From assembly GCA_027924645.1 (NCBI GenBank), contig BSBN01001017.1:13170501-13234500 (forward strand): DNA of 64,000 nt, in the 5' to 3' direction. The first letter of the stretch is position 1. Every line of letters begins with the position of its first letter. The notes beneath the pieces were generated by a model. It worked only from the letters and a program-made list of their open reading frames with translations. It ran no database searches and was not told the origin of the DNA. Shown piece after piece: positions 12,085 to 22,090 of the stretch. The stretch comes from Cunninghamia lanceolata (Eukaryota; Streptophyta; Pinopsida; Cupressales; Cupressaceae). The translations under genes were made by a program, and so were the position numbers.

Positions 12085-12240
12085 AAGGGGTTGATCTTAA
12101 TTAGTTAAAGCACAAGGTTCTCATTGTAAAGACCAAAGTTCAAATCTCCACAGGGACATTGAATGTGGAAGTGAATTCTAAAATTCTAATTGATCTTCCA
12201 CAAAAATATTGATCTTAAGGGATTATTAGTTTCACACTCC
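12085..12240 (+). mobile_element. tRNA-derived SINE
   Basis: The head (12085-12155) is tRNA-like: a box A region TTGATCTTAATTAGTTAAAG, a CTCATT anticodon-loop region, and a box B-like AGTTCAAATCT (12137-12147). An unrelated tail rich in AATTCTAAAATT follows. This tRNA-head-plus-tail layout is typical of plant SINEs. The 3' boundary is uncertain. Confidence 0.55.
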
Positions 12241-12295
12241 TAGTTGTATAAGCGAAATATTGTAAAATATATATAGTTGATATCCACTCCTATAT

Positions 12296-12475
12296 GCAAG
12301 ACAATGCATATGTAGCCTCAAGGAGAAGGGAGGAGGATTACTTAGGGACTTTTCCATCTTCATTTATGTAGGTATTCCTTTTACATGCACACCTTGTCTC
12401 CTTGTTGTTTGTATTCAATGACACGTATTCCCATCGATAGAAAAAAGTAGAATTTCACTTGTTCTCCACCCTTTG
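12296..12475. repeat. Direct repeat A (partner 13352-13530)
   Basis: GCAAGACAATGCATATG starts both copies. They share AGGAGAAGGGAG, CTTCCATCTTC, TGCACACC-TGTCTCC and a final AAAAAGTAGAATTT. The 1.06-kb offset would fit an LTR pair flanking a roughly 0.9-kb non-coding interior, but no PBS or TG...CA ends were found. Confidence 0.65.
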
Positions 12476-12780
12476 AAACTTGTATGGCGGTGCATTCAAG
12501 TGTCTATCGGTGTGCTATATGGAATACAATATTTCTCTATTTTCTTATATCTATTTTGTATGTAAAACAACATTTGAGACGAGAACACATTGATTGATGT
12601 ATGTTTTTCAATTAATATCTGAATTGAGCACACTTTCAAAAGTCGTTAATTTCTACCTAAGAACCTCAAATATATCAAACTCCTTTGTATGTACAACAAC
12701 TTAAATACTAGAAATTGAACGTAAAGAACACATTCACCTTATCTAATATTATGATGTCATTCTAGAACTATGATATCTTT

Positions 12781-12845
12781 GGGTAGATTTAAACCTTGAT
12801 CTCCAACATGAGAACCATGTGGTCCTACCTATTGACCACAACCCC
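12781..12845 (-). mobile_element. tRNA-like SINE head, minus strand
   Basis: Read on the minus strand: GGGGTTGTGGTC-AATAGGTAGGACC as box A and D arm, TTCTCATG in the anticodon region, and GGTTTAAATCT as a box B with differences from GGTTCRANYCC, closing with ACCCA. It is short and probably truncated. It lies between the two direct repeats at 12296 and 13352. Confidence 0.45.
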
Positions 12846-13351
12846 ATTAACAGTAGTTGTGAGACGTTAGAATCAATAACATGGAGGTTATTGAAGCATC
12901 TACAAAATGTGTTTGGTAGGGTTTTTATTGAACACATAAGACATCCAATTTCTTTCCTAGACCAATTTATGGGTTGTTGTAGGTCTCATCAATGGAGAAC
13001 TAGGAAAAGTTGCAACTATTTTCTACAAAAGTGAATGTAGGCCTCCAGCTCTACTAGGCTTCATTGATGTGATGTTTGATCATTGTGTTGGTCCACCATG
13101 GGATTTGGATGGACCACAACTTGTGCCACTTGCTTGGGTTGCTTGTGGTTCTCATCACTCACTGCTGCTAAAGATGGATTGGACTTTGATAATCCATAAA
13201 TCACAGGGGCTCATACTTAATAAAATGTTGAAATAGACATCAAAGACATTGATCACTAGGGTTGGATGTTTGTGAATGCCTCATAGATTTGATGCTTGGT
13301 AGACTTCCACATCTCCCGGAAGTAACTTAGCTTTTGGCGATTTGTAAAGTT

Positions 13352-13530
13352 GCAAGACAATGCATATGTGGCCTTGAGGAGAAGGGAGAAGGCTTACTTA
13401 GGGGCTCTTCCATCTTCCTTTAGGTAGGCATTCCATCTACTTGCACACCATGTCTCCGTGTTCTTTGTATTCCATGCAAAGTAATCCTATCAATATAAAA
13501 AAGTAGAATTTTCACTTTTTCTCCCCTCTT
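13352..13530. repeat. Direct repeat B (partner 12296-12475)
   Basis: Second copy of the repeat described at 12296-12475. Just beyond it, TTTTCCAATTAATTACAAAT (about 13527) resembles a segment near 15095, so parts of this family recur within 2 kb. Confidence 0.65.
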
Positions 13531-15949
13531 TTCCAATTAATTACAAATTACACTCATCCCGCTTAGTTTTTATATATGCTCATAGTATTTAGCAATGTTA
13601 ATAGCTTTTTTAAAATTAGTAATCTACATTTGGTAAAGATGGTATTAATGATCAATTCCTTTATCCTTAAGGTGAAAATGAGTTATTATATTACTTTTTC
13701 ATTTTCTTATATACTTTTCCTATTGTGATATGTAAGTCACAAGTTTACTTTTCTTGGATGTGCTATGACAATTATCTTTACATTGTAAACTTCTATATAA
13801 ATAGATTTTCCTCTTGTATATAACTAGATTCTAACCTTGCATAGTTTGATTGCTATCTCTTTGTAAAATTTGGGATACAATTCAATTTTGTATTTGCATT
13901 ACCATGTCCAATGGAGTTTGTCCAAAAGGAGATGCTTCAATATTGTATAAGTTTTATTGTGAATATGATTGACAAGGTGACATCTACCCTAATTATATGA
14001 ACTAAATATTGGGGCATTATATTATGAAAACAATCCAAATTTCCTAATAAATCATTAATAAATATAAATAAATCACATGGGCATCACTTAATAGATCTAA
14101 TGTGGGATATAGAAGTGGTATTAGCATCAAGTCTTAGATGACCTATCTTTATACCCCACATCTATTTACCCTCTTAAAGGCATTGAGCCCACCTTATCAA
14201 ATGTAACAACCACCATCATTTTCCTTATTAAGTGGAGGATTTCAGCATGAATTAGATTTTAAAGGTAGTACCTTTTTGTGACTTAATAAGTTCATTATTA
14301 TTCCAAAAGAATATTTTTTGTAAATTGTGTTGGAGATGCAATGAATCATGGATATTATGTAGCACACCTTGGTATCCATTATCATGGTAGAAAATGTGCT
14401 TGCATTGTTGAATAGAGGAAACGAGTATGAGTAAAAGATGTAATGAGACCTTCATAAAAATATTATATATTAAATGAGTTCTTACAATCCAAAGTATTTA
14501 AACTTATGTATTGCATCCCACTAATCTATACATTAACCACACACAATCTCAAGGTTTTTAACCGTCTCTTGGTTTGGGGATGATGGTTTTCCATTAGTGA
14601 CCTAACATCTTTGTACTTGTATGCCCAAACTTGATTCTTTGTTAAGTTAATTTCATCACATGCATCAAGTGTTGTCCTTTTTGAAATGGTCCTTTTTGGA
14701 AAATGAATTACTTTTTTTAGGATTACTAGGTATGATATTTGGAAAGCAAACACAACTTCTCTATTCATTTTAGAGCTCTCATACTCCATTTCATTTTTTC
14801 AGTACTTTGGTGTTTCTATAGTGTATTCTTATAAATTATTATCATTGCAAGTCAACTATGGTTTTCGCATCACCATCTATAGTGGGTCAATCACTACTTG
14901 ATGATATCGGATGGTTATTTGACTAGTTTCAATTCCAATGTTTTCTTTCAATGAGAATTACTTGATACAGTAATTGTCATGTGGACCTTTCAAGCTCATC
15001 AAAGAATTAACAATGTATTTGCCCCCTCACTATACACACTATGTTCAATGGCTTATATTGTCACAAAAAAATAGTTTCTAAATTTCATTGTGTTTTTCCA
15101 ATCAATTAAGAATTACACTCATTCCATCTAGCTATTGATGTACCCATTGCACATCAAGTGTGACTCCTAGTAATAACACTAATTTCATTCATGGATACAA
15201 ATGTTGTGGTTCACGTTCCAAAAAAAAACCATCTAATACCTTCTTTCTTATTTAAAGTTTTTAATGCCTCAAATAACAAACTATTTTAAGCTTTACATAT
15301 TTTTGGTTCTTTGGTGAAACTTGCAATTGAAATGAACTTTTATCCATTAAGACGAATGGTATGACATTGTGGAGGAGATCTTTTCTTTCTCTTTCCAATT
15401 CATATTGGGTTAAGTCATCCACGAAGTCTAATTAGATTAGGTTGTATTCAATGATCACAAGAACTGAGAAAAGAAAATATTATTATAATAATTTCATTTG
15501 GAAATACTTTAGTTCTTAATAACTAATAATGCGCTTAAATAATAATAATCTCATTTGGAAGTGCTTTAGTTTGTAATAACTAATGTATGTGCTTAATTAA
15601 TATTTACCCAAAGGTTAGAGTAATGATTATTTTTACACTATAAAAATAATAAAATATGTTTGTACTATGATAATTATTATTAATTTTTTTATTTACGTGA
15701 AGGTTAGAATAAGAGGTAGAAGAAATGGGCCAATTAAATTGTCAATAAATTATATTTAATCATTTTTAAAATATTTTTAGTTAAGAAGTTTGTTTTTTTT
15801 AATGGAGGATTTTATATCTTCCACAAGATCCTTTTGCTATTCGGAACATGGTCTATGCTAATAGCTCTTCAACTAAGAGCCAAAGACTGAGGAGTATCCA
15901 TTCTGCTAAAGTTGCCAACAACCTCATCCCTTATATTTGATACCTTTTG
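13531..15949. other. Non-coding AT-rich stretch with a 57-bp tandem duplication
   Basis: No gene is recognised. At 15487-15600 a unit containing AATAATTTCATTTGG ... CTTAATAACTAAT is repeated once with a 57-bp offset and about ten differences. Short minus-strand ORFs around 14252-14789 show no domain. Confidence 0.5.
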
Positions 15950-16035
15950 GAGGTTTGGACCTTGGTGGATGGCATAATCAAGGAATGTACCATCACCGTC
16001 ATCAATTGTGCTCAACCAATTGAACCACAACCCTT
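15950..16035 (-). mobile_element. tRNA-like SINE head, minus strand (expanded)
   Basis: On the minus strand: GGGTTGTGGTTCAATTGGTT, then GAGC as box A and D arm, and AGGTCCAAACCTCC as box B. The distance between the boxes is longer than in a tRNA, so there is an internal insertion. Assignment to a SINE head is inference. Confidence 0.4.
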
Positions 16036-16149
16036 TGGTAGAAATTTACATTTTTACAAAAAAATTAACATATAATTTATTTTAGACAAAAAAAAATAAT
16101 AACCAGTTTAGAAGATTACAATAATATACTTGCTTGTCAAGTACTAATA

Positions 16150-16574
16150 ACACAGTGGGACAGATGGCTCAGATTTCTTATCAGTTCTTTCGCACGGCAC
16201 GGTTTACATGTACTCCAAGCCCCCTGGAATGAATCTGCACCTTACACGTGTACACTGAACGCCATCTCTCTTCCCTCGAGCTCATTGTACGTAATTAGAA
16301 GACATTTCTATTGTGTGTTGGCGAAACCTCACCTGCTTTATTAACATTAGAAGACAAATGTTCATCATAACCGTGCTTTATTAACTCATTTCAACGCCGA
16401 AGCAGAATAACATCTATTTAAACGAGAAACAGTAGCAGAGGAATCCATAATCACCTGGGTTTTTCTGCAAGTTTCAGAAACGCTCCCTAGGGAAGGTTTC
16501 CATGCCAAATTATCTTCCTTTACATTTCCTCTCTCCATTTGCTGGGATTTCGCACGGTTGAGGCATGAATCAAG
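16150..16574. promoter_or_regulatory. Promoter-like, GC-richer segment without a gene
   Basis: More complex sequence than its surroundings. It has a palindromic G-box in ACACGTGT (CACGTG at 16245-16250) and a TATA-like CTATTTAAA at about 16411. The duplicated block begins immediately after. At the second copy of that block (56365 on), the flanking DNA also has a CACGTG (56332-56337) and lies upstream of a PADRE gene on the minus strand. No ORF follows here, so promoter function is inference. Confidence 0.3.
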
Positions 16575-17875
16575 GATTCTTAACGAAAGTCTTGAATTTC
16601 AACCCTGATTTTTCTTTGGGTGCACGCATATCTACGAATATTTAATTTTGGATTTTGAATAAAAATTATAATGGTAACAATGTGGTTCTTCATAAATATA
16701 TGTTTTCGAGATGATGTTTCCATCCATGATAAGAATGTTTTGGATGTTAAATGTGTTAAAAAAATTGCATAAAGTTTTAGATCAGATTTTCTGATTTAGT
16801 ATGAGATTAAAGAGAAGAAATGGATCTAATTTTCTGATTTAGTATGAGAATAAAGAGAAGAAATGGATCACATAGTATGAAAAGTTGAGTAGAAAACTTA
16901 CACTCTTGAAATGTAATTCAAAATGTTAATAAAAAAACCTTTTACACAATTAACATATAAAAACTGTTTTTGATCAAACATAAAATATTCATAATCAATG
17001 AGTTGGACCTAAAATGTTGATACAAAAAACTTTTACTTAGTAAACATATACAAACTTTTTTGTCAAGCATAAAAATTTCATAATCATTGAGTCCAATTGT
17101 ATTGTTTAAATTACAAGATAATTTGTTCTACTTATTACCTCAAAATTTAACCATTACTTAAAGTCTAACAGCAATTAACAAATATTAAAGTAAAATATGT
17201 TTTTGTTGGTTAACACCATAGTCTTGGTAATATGCTATTTTATTAGTTCTTGCCATGGAACTATAGCTGCAAGGCTGTCTTTAATACAAAATTCAATTCA
17301 GTTCTTTTTGCCAATGAGGATTTGTTATTTCTTTTATTAAATTGGAGAATAAAGTTCAAACATGCAAATGTTAGATTTTTAACAAAAATTATGAAAAAGA
17401 GATTTAAATTTCTTTTAATTAGCTAGCATGTTTGGCAGTTTAAATTTCAATGTAAGAGAAGGCACATAAATTTAGACTTTAATGAGCAGAAAAATACCAT
17501 GATTGCCATTTTTTCCTCCCTCTAGGTTAGATGTCGACGTGGTAGCAAAACCATCCCATAAAGTCCTATTAACTAACATGTTTTGTTGAATAAATGTTGC
17601 TAATGACACTGATATTTTTAGAAGACCATATTTAAAAGTTTTTTAAGTTAGATTTAAAGCACAACTTTAAAGTTTTTTTTTTAAAGATTATTATATAGTC
17701 TTTTATATGCTTTAGTTACTATTCTTATAGTAAGATGAAAAATGCATATGATGTATTATATTAAGCTATTTTTTTCTTTTATTTTTAGATTAGTTAAGAC
17801 TCTATATACTCCTCTATGTTGTTGTTCATTATCCATTCATGGATCAATTTAGAGTTTGATTCACCATGTAATAGA
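16575..17875. repeat. Duplicated block, copy A (partner 56365-59190)
   Basis: Shares a continuous series of landmarks with 56365-57347 and 58915-59190: ACGAAAGTCTTGAATTT, GATTTTTCTTTGGGT, CATAAATATATG, AAAAATTGCATAAAGTTT, GGTCTTGGTAATATGCTA, AGCAAAACCATCCCATAAAG, CATGTTTTGTTGAATAAATG and GATCAATT. It is non-coding. At 17558-17570 it has the uninterrupted sequence ATAAAGTCCTATT, which is the empty site for the LINE inserted in the other copy. A Copia LTR begins where similarity ends. Confidence 0.85.
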
Positions 17876-18059
17876 TGTTAGAATTTTTGTGGTGATTGCA
17901 ATTAATTTATTCTTTCAGATTTTTTTGGTTATAAGTGGTATGTTAATGTTTAGATTCATCTTATGAATTTAATGTTGTAGGTAAATCTTTTCAAAGATCA
18001 ACTGTTGAAATTGATTTTTAGTTGGTTTAAGGAATAGTAGGATGGGTTTCAAATCTTCA
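17876..18059 (+). repeat. 5' LTR of a decayed Copia element
   Basis: Begins TGTTAGAATTTTTG, ends TCTTCA, and is followed after two bases by the primer-binding site TGGTATCAAAGC (18062-18073), complementary to the 3' end of plant initiator methionine tRNA. The gag relic follows. No matching 3' LTR is seen in the window. Confidence 0.55.
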
Positions 18060-18137
18060 TTTGGTATCAAAGCAAAATGATTGTTAGGGTTTTGTGGGTT
18101 ATAGATTTTCTAATTGAGATCCCTCTAACAATTGATC

Positions 18138-18587
18138 ATGTTGAATGTCAATGCTTTGTCCATTCTAGAATTTAATGGAAATGACTATGATTATTGGAGC
18201 ATCAATATGATGACTTTTTTGATAGGAAAAGACATATGGGCCTATTGTAGAGAAAGGTTATCAAGAGCTAGTTGATTGGACTACTATTGTATCCAATGAT
18301 GGAGTAGTTAAATAGGCTAAGAAGAAGAACTCTCTAGCCCTATTCCATGTTCAAATAGCTATAGTTAAGTGTTTGTTTCCAAGAATTGCAAGTGTAAGGA
18401 CAACCATGGATGCCTAGAAGACTCTAAAAGAAGCTTACCAAAGTAGTGATTAAGTCAAAGTTGTCAAGTTGCAGACATTAAAGATAGAATTTGAGAACTT
18501 GAAGATGCAAGAAGTTGAAAGTGTGAGTGATTACTACATAAGAGTAAAGGATGTAGTAAATAAGATTGCTACTCTTGGAGAAATTAT
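18138..18587 (+). pseudogene. Copia gag, 5' part (decayed)
   Basis: Starts at ATG 18138 after the PBS. The translation has the Copia gag (UBN2-like) hallmarks: FNGNDYDYWS near the start, MTFLIGKDIW, then KIEFENLKMQEVESVSDYY, VKDVVNKIATLGE. At least three in-frame stops stand at positions where other codons are expected, for example VVK-stop-AKKK. The gag is then interrupted at 18587 by the LTR element at 18588-20264 and continues at 20265, which confirms that the two halves were once joined. Gag packages the element RNA in cytoplasmic particles; this copy is dead. Confidence 0.75.
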
Positions 18588-20264
18588 TGTTAGTGTGAAA
18601 AGTTACATTATCTATCTAGTTAGGTTTTAGCATGTCTAGGATATTAATATTCACACCTAGTTAAGTCCAATTTTGGGCTTCTTACCTTTTTGTCTCACCT
18701 CATGTGGTGAAGACATGTGTACTCACCTTTGTGAGACACCTACTTCATGCAAGCTTGCCACTTACCCAAACATGTGTCATTTGAGTAGAGAAGTGTTACA
18801 CCTTTGGAGGGTTGCGCAGTCATTGTGTATGACCTTCTCACCTCCACTTGCTTGCATATTTAAGAAAGGCTCTATGTACATAATCTTTATCTCTTGAATA
18901 TCAAATTTGGCTTTTTGTGCTCATGCTTTGTCGAAGTTTATCTTGTTTGCCATTTACTAATCTTGGATAATTCCAACATGGTATCAAAGCCTTGAAAAAC
19001 AAGTAAAGCAACTAAAATAACTCAAAAAACAATTGTATCTTTTGATTGGAAACTCGAAATTGAGTGCCATTTTTTTTAGAAAGTGGATATTTTTTTTAGA
19101 CTAATCTATTGGAAATGATTTCACACTATCATTATAAAGTACCATTTTCATTTCAATTAGACCTGTTTAATGCACTATCATTATAAAGTGCCAATTTCAG
19201 GGTGGGATACAAATATTGAGTCACGGGGAAGTTTCACAAAAATAAAATAAAATAGGGATATAAATATTGAATTATGGGGGGGTTCATAGAGTTGTGTCGA
19301 GAGCACTTCAGAATTTTGCCAAGAGTACTTCCACAAAGATATGTCAAGTACACTTCCACCACTACTTCATCATTCTTCAACAGTTTTTTCCCACATTGTA
19401 TTGAGATGTGTCATGAACACTTCCACTACAACATCACCATCACCTAATGCTACATGTGCATCCAGAGTTGATTCTTCAAGGACTTCCAGAGATTCATCAT
19501 AGTAGAAGATTCATATAAGTTCATTTACTTCTACAGATTTTAGAAAGGCTTCACAGAAGGCTTCCATAGAATCTTCAAAGAAGAACTTCACATTGGATTT
19601 GAATTGTAGCCAAATGGCATGCAATCAACATTCCACACATGGATCTTGCAAATATTGCAAGACTATTACTTTCAGTTGTACTGTGTCAAGTTCACTTCCA
19701 TTGAGTCATGTCTAGAACACTTTCTTATTTTCTCTCTTTTGGAGGAAAGTTTTTACCCACAGGGTTTTCTTTCTTTCTCCACCTTATGAGAGATACAACA
19801 GGGGTACCTAATTAGGCTAGTTGTCAGAACCCATCATTGTTTTGCTACTCCCTAAGTTACACTTAAGGGGGGGTGTTAGTGTGAAAAGTTACATTATCTA
19901 TGTAGTTAGGTTGTAGCATATCTAGGAGATTAATATTCACACTTGGTTAATTCCAACTTTGGGCTTCTTACCTTTTTGTCTCACCTCATGTGGTGAAGAC
20001 ATGTGTACTCACCTTTGTGAGACACCTACTTCATGCAAACTTGCCACTTACTCAAACATGTGTAATTTGATTTGACAAGTGTTGCACCTTTAGAGGGTTT
20101 CTCAGTTGTTGTGTATGACCTTCTCACCTCCACTTGCTTGCCTATTTAAGAAAGGCTCTATTTGCATAATCTTTATCTCTTGAATATCAAATTTGGCTTT
20201 TTGTGCTCATGCTTTGTAGAAGTTTATCTTGTTTTTCATTTTCTGATCTTAGCTAATTCAAACA
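18588..20264 (+). mobile_element. Complete non-autonomous LTR retrotransposon (1,677 bp)
   Basis: Two 391-bp LTRs (18588-18978 and 19874-20264) start TGTTAGTGTGAAAAG and end with AACA. A perfect 5-bp target duplication, ATTAT, flanks it (18583-18587 and 20265-20269). The PBS TGGTATCAAAGCC is at 18979-18991, directly after the 5' LTR, and a purine tract AAGGGGGGG precedes the 3' LTR. The 895-bp interior has no gag or pol; it holds repeated ACTTCCA-rich sequence and a terminal block GGGTACCTAATTAGGCTAG shared in form with the element ending at 32091. Proteins must have come from an autonomous relative. It is inserted in a Copia gag. Confidence 0.92.
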
Positions 20265-20413
20265 ATTATGAACAAAGAGATTGTAGTAAAAAGGGTTTTG
20301 AGGTCTCTAACACCAAGGTGGAATCATGTTGCAATCATTATTGAAGAAATAAAAGATCTAACATATCTTGAGATTGATCACCTAGTTAGATCTCTTATGT
20401 CTCATGAAGAAAT
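20265..20413 (+). pseudogene. Copia gag, continuation after the nested element
   Basis: Continues the frame of 18138-18587 once the nested element and one target copy are removed: MNKEIVVKRVLRSL, PRWNHVAIIIEE, LTYLEIDHLVRSLMSHEE. This matches the second half of the Copia gag capsid-like region. It is interrupted again at 20414 by another LTR. No zinc knuckle is found after that. Confidence 0.75.
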
Positions 20414-20758
20414 TGTCAATGTAAATAGTGTCATTATCTAACTAGTTTAGATATCATCTCTTTGAAAGATTGACATATTCACACATAGGTTTAAGTTTAC
20501 TTTGTCTTTTAGGAGTTTGTCTCACATTGACATGTGTCCTTAGCTATGTGAGACACCTCTTTCATATCTATTTGCCACTTTCACTCACACATGTCATGTG
20601 AGTTAGACAAGAGTTGCATCTATTGGTGGTTAGATAGTAGGTGTGTCCTACCTTCCAACCTTCTCTCTCTTGCTTATTTAAGAAAGGCACTATGTGCATT
20701 TTTAATTAGCTTTTGAATTAATCATTTGGGGTTTTTCATGTAATTCACTTTTATAACA
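20414..20758 (+). mobile_element. Solo LTR related to the 18588-20264 family
   Basis: Starts TGTCAATGTAAATAGTG, ends TTATAACA (345 bp) and follows the layout of the 391-bp LTRs nearby: a CATTATCTA-CTAG start, TTTGTCTCAC, ACATGTGTCCTTAGC-TGTGAGACACCT, then CTTATTTAAGAAAGGC-CTATGTGCAT, including the TATTTAAG promoter-like motif. It is diverged, so it is a related subfamily. Flanks AGAAAT and AGAGAT may be a decayed target duplication. It is the second insertion of this family in one short gag relic. Confidence 0.7.
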
Positions 20759-21349
20759 AGAGATGAGGAAAAACTACCATGGCCATCCCTCCAACATAGA
20801 CAAGAGTGTATTATCTATTCTAGAGTTATAAGTTTATACAAAAAGAGAAGAACGACAAGGCAAATTATACAAGCCCTACCTAGGCCCCATGAGCTTCTTT
20901 GCATTTTCTACACTTTTTAAATTTTAGAGGGCGAGGGATTTCAACTAAATCCTCCTCAACTTCTTCTTCATAACAAACTAAAACATCAACCTTAGTGTCA
21001 AGGGAGATTTTGACATTAATTAGCTTAGATATCTCCTCCAAGGCTTTGTGCATGCGATACTATCTTGCCTTCAGAATGTGAAAGTACTCCAAGTTGTAAT
21101 TGAAAAATGTTTCCACTTGATTTACCATGTCCTTGATATTGTCAAGTAGAAAGTAGGTACTTGTTATTGTTCAAACCATGGAGGTCCAACTTAGTGATTA
21201 GGCTAGATCAAAGAAATTCCTTCTCCCTAATGACTATCCTAAGTCTAAAATTGATTTGTTTGTGGTATCTTTTATTCCTACACATGATGACCCATTGACC
21301 TCCTTCACCAACTCCAAATCCTATTAACCTAAGTGTGAAGGTTAGGGTC
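20759..21349. other. Unassigned segment with a minus-strand coding-like remnant
   Basis: On the minus strand at about 20880-21060 there is an acidic frame beginning MHKALEEISKLIN and ending KFKKCRKCKEAHG before a stop. It looks like protein-coding sequence, but I do not recognise the family. The remainder is non-coding. Confidence 0.3.
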
Positions 21350-22090
21350 TTTGTTATGTGACTTTTTCTCCAAAATGGAAAAGAAAGATATTTATGAATA
21401 ATCCTATAAAATTATAAGAGGATAAAGTTTATTTACCCTTTATAATTAAAAGGGAGATAGAAAATAAAGGATATAATGATCCTTTGGTTAAAAGGGAGAT
21501 AAATAAAGAATAATTATGAAAAACCCCTTTTAAAAGGGAGGAGTCATTATGTTTATTAAACCATTATTAATGACAACCTTTGTGAAAAGGTGTGATGATT
21601 TAGAAATCACCCTTAAAAGGTTATATAAGGAATTTGTGTGAGACTTGAAATGTGCATGGAGAACACTCAAGGAAAGCAAGGGAAAGAAAGACAAGAAATC
21701 ACGAAAGAGAAAGATTATAGATTTGATAGATGAAACTATACAGGAAACTATATAGGAAAAGTATACAAGAAAGTATACAGGAAAAGTATACAAAAAAGTA
21801 TATAGGAAACTATACAAGAAAGTATACTGGAATCAGAGGGCACAGAGGAGTGACGATTAGGGTCTTTGGATGGGTGAGCATTTGAAGAAGGGGCACATAG
21901 AGTGTGTCCAACTCAGGGTACAATGTACACTCAGGAGTGTCCTCGCCAAGACTGTGTTTTATGCCGTGAGGCATGCTTGGTTCTGTGTAAGAACTAGTTC
22001 CTTCGAGGGTGCTTCTTTGTCGGGAACAGCCAAGACCTATGATCATTCCTCTGAGTTTCTTATAACAGCATCTTAGTGCTTCACAGATGT
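21350..22090 (+). repeat. LTR-like segment with TATA box and short tandem array
   Basis: Contains repeated TTAAAAGGGAGATA-type motifs (about 21440-21530), a TATA-box sequence GTTATATAAGG at about 21619, then a 12-13-bp tandem array at 21733-21832, then a GC-richer part. This order resembles U3-TATA-R of an LTR, but no TG...CA ends, PBS or partner copy were found. Confidence 0.3.
21733..21832. repeat. 12-13-bp tandem repeat, about 8 units
   Basis: Units alternate between forms like AAACTATACAGG and AAAAGTATACAAG; the shared core is AGTATACARGA. This is direct slippage-type repetition. Confidence 0.85.

Noticed and set aside
21870..22076. Plus-strand ORF 68 codons and the overlapping minus ORF at 21810-22046
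   Set aside because: Frames on both strands of the same segment with no domain; more likely LTR-like DNA.
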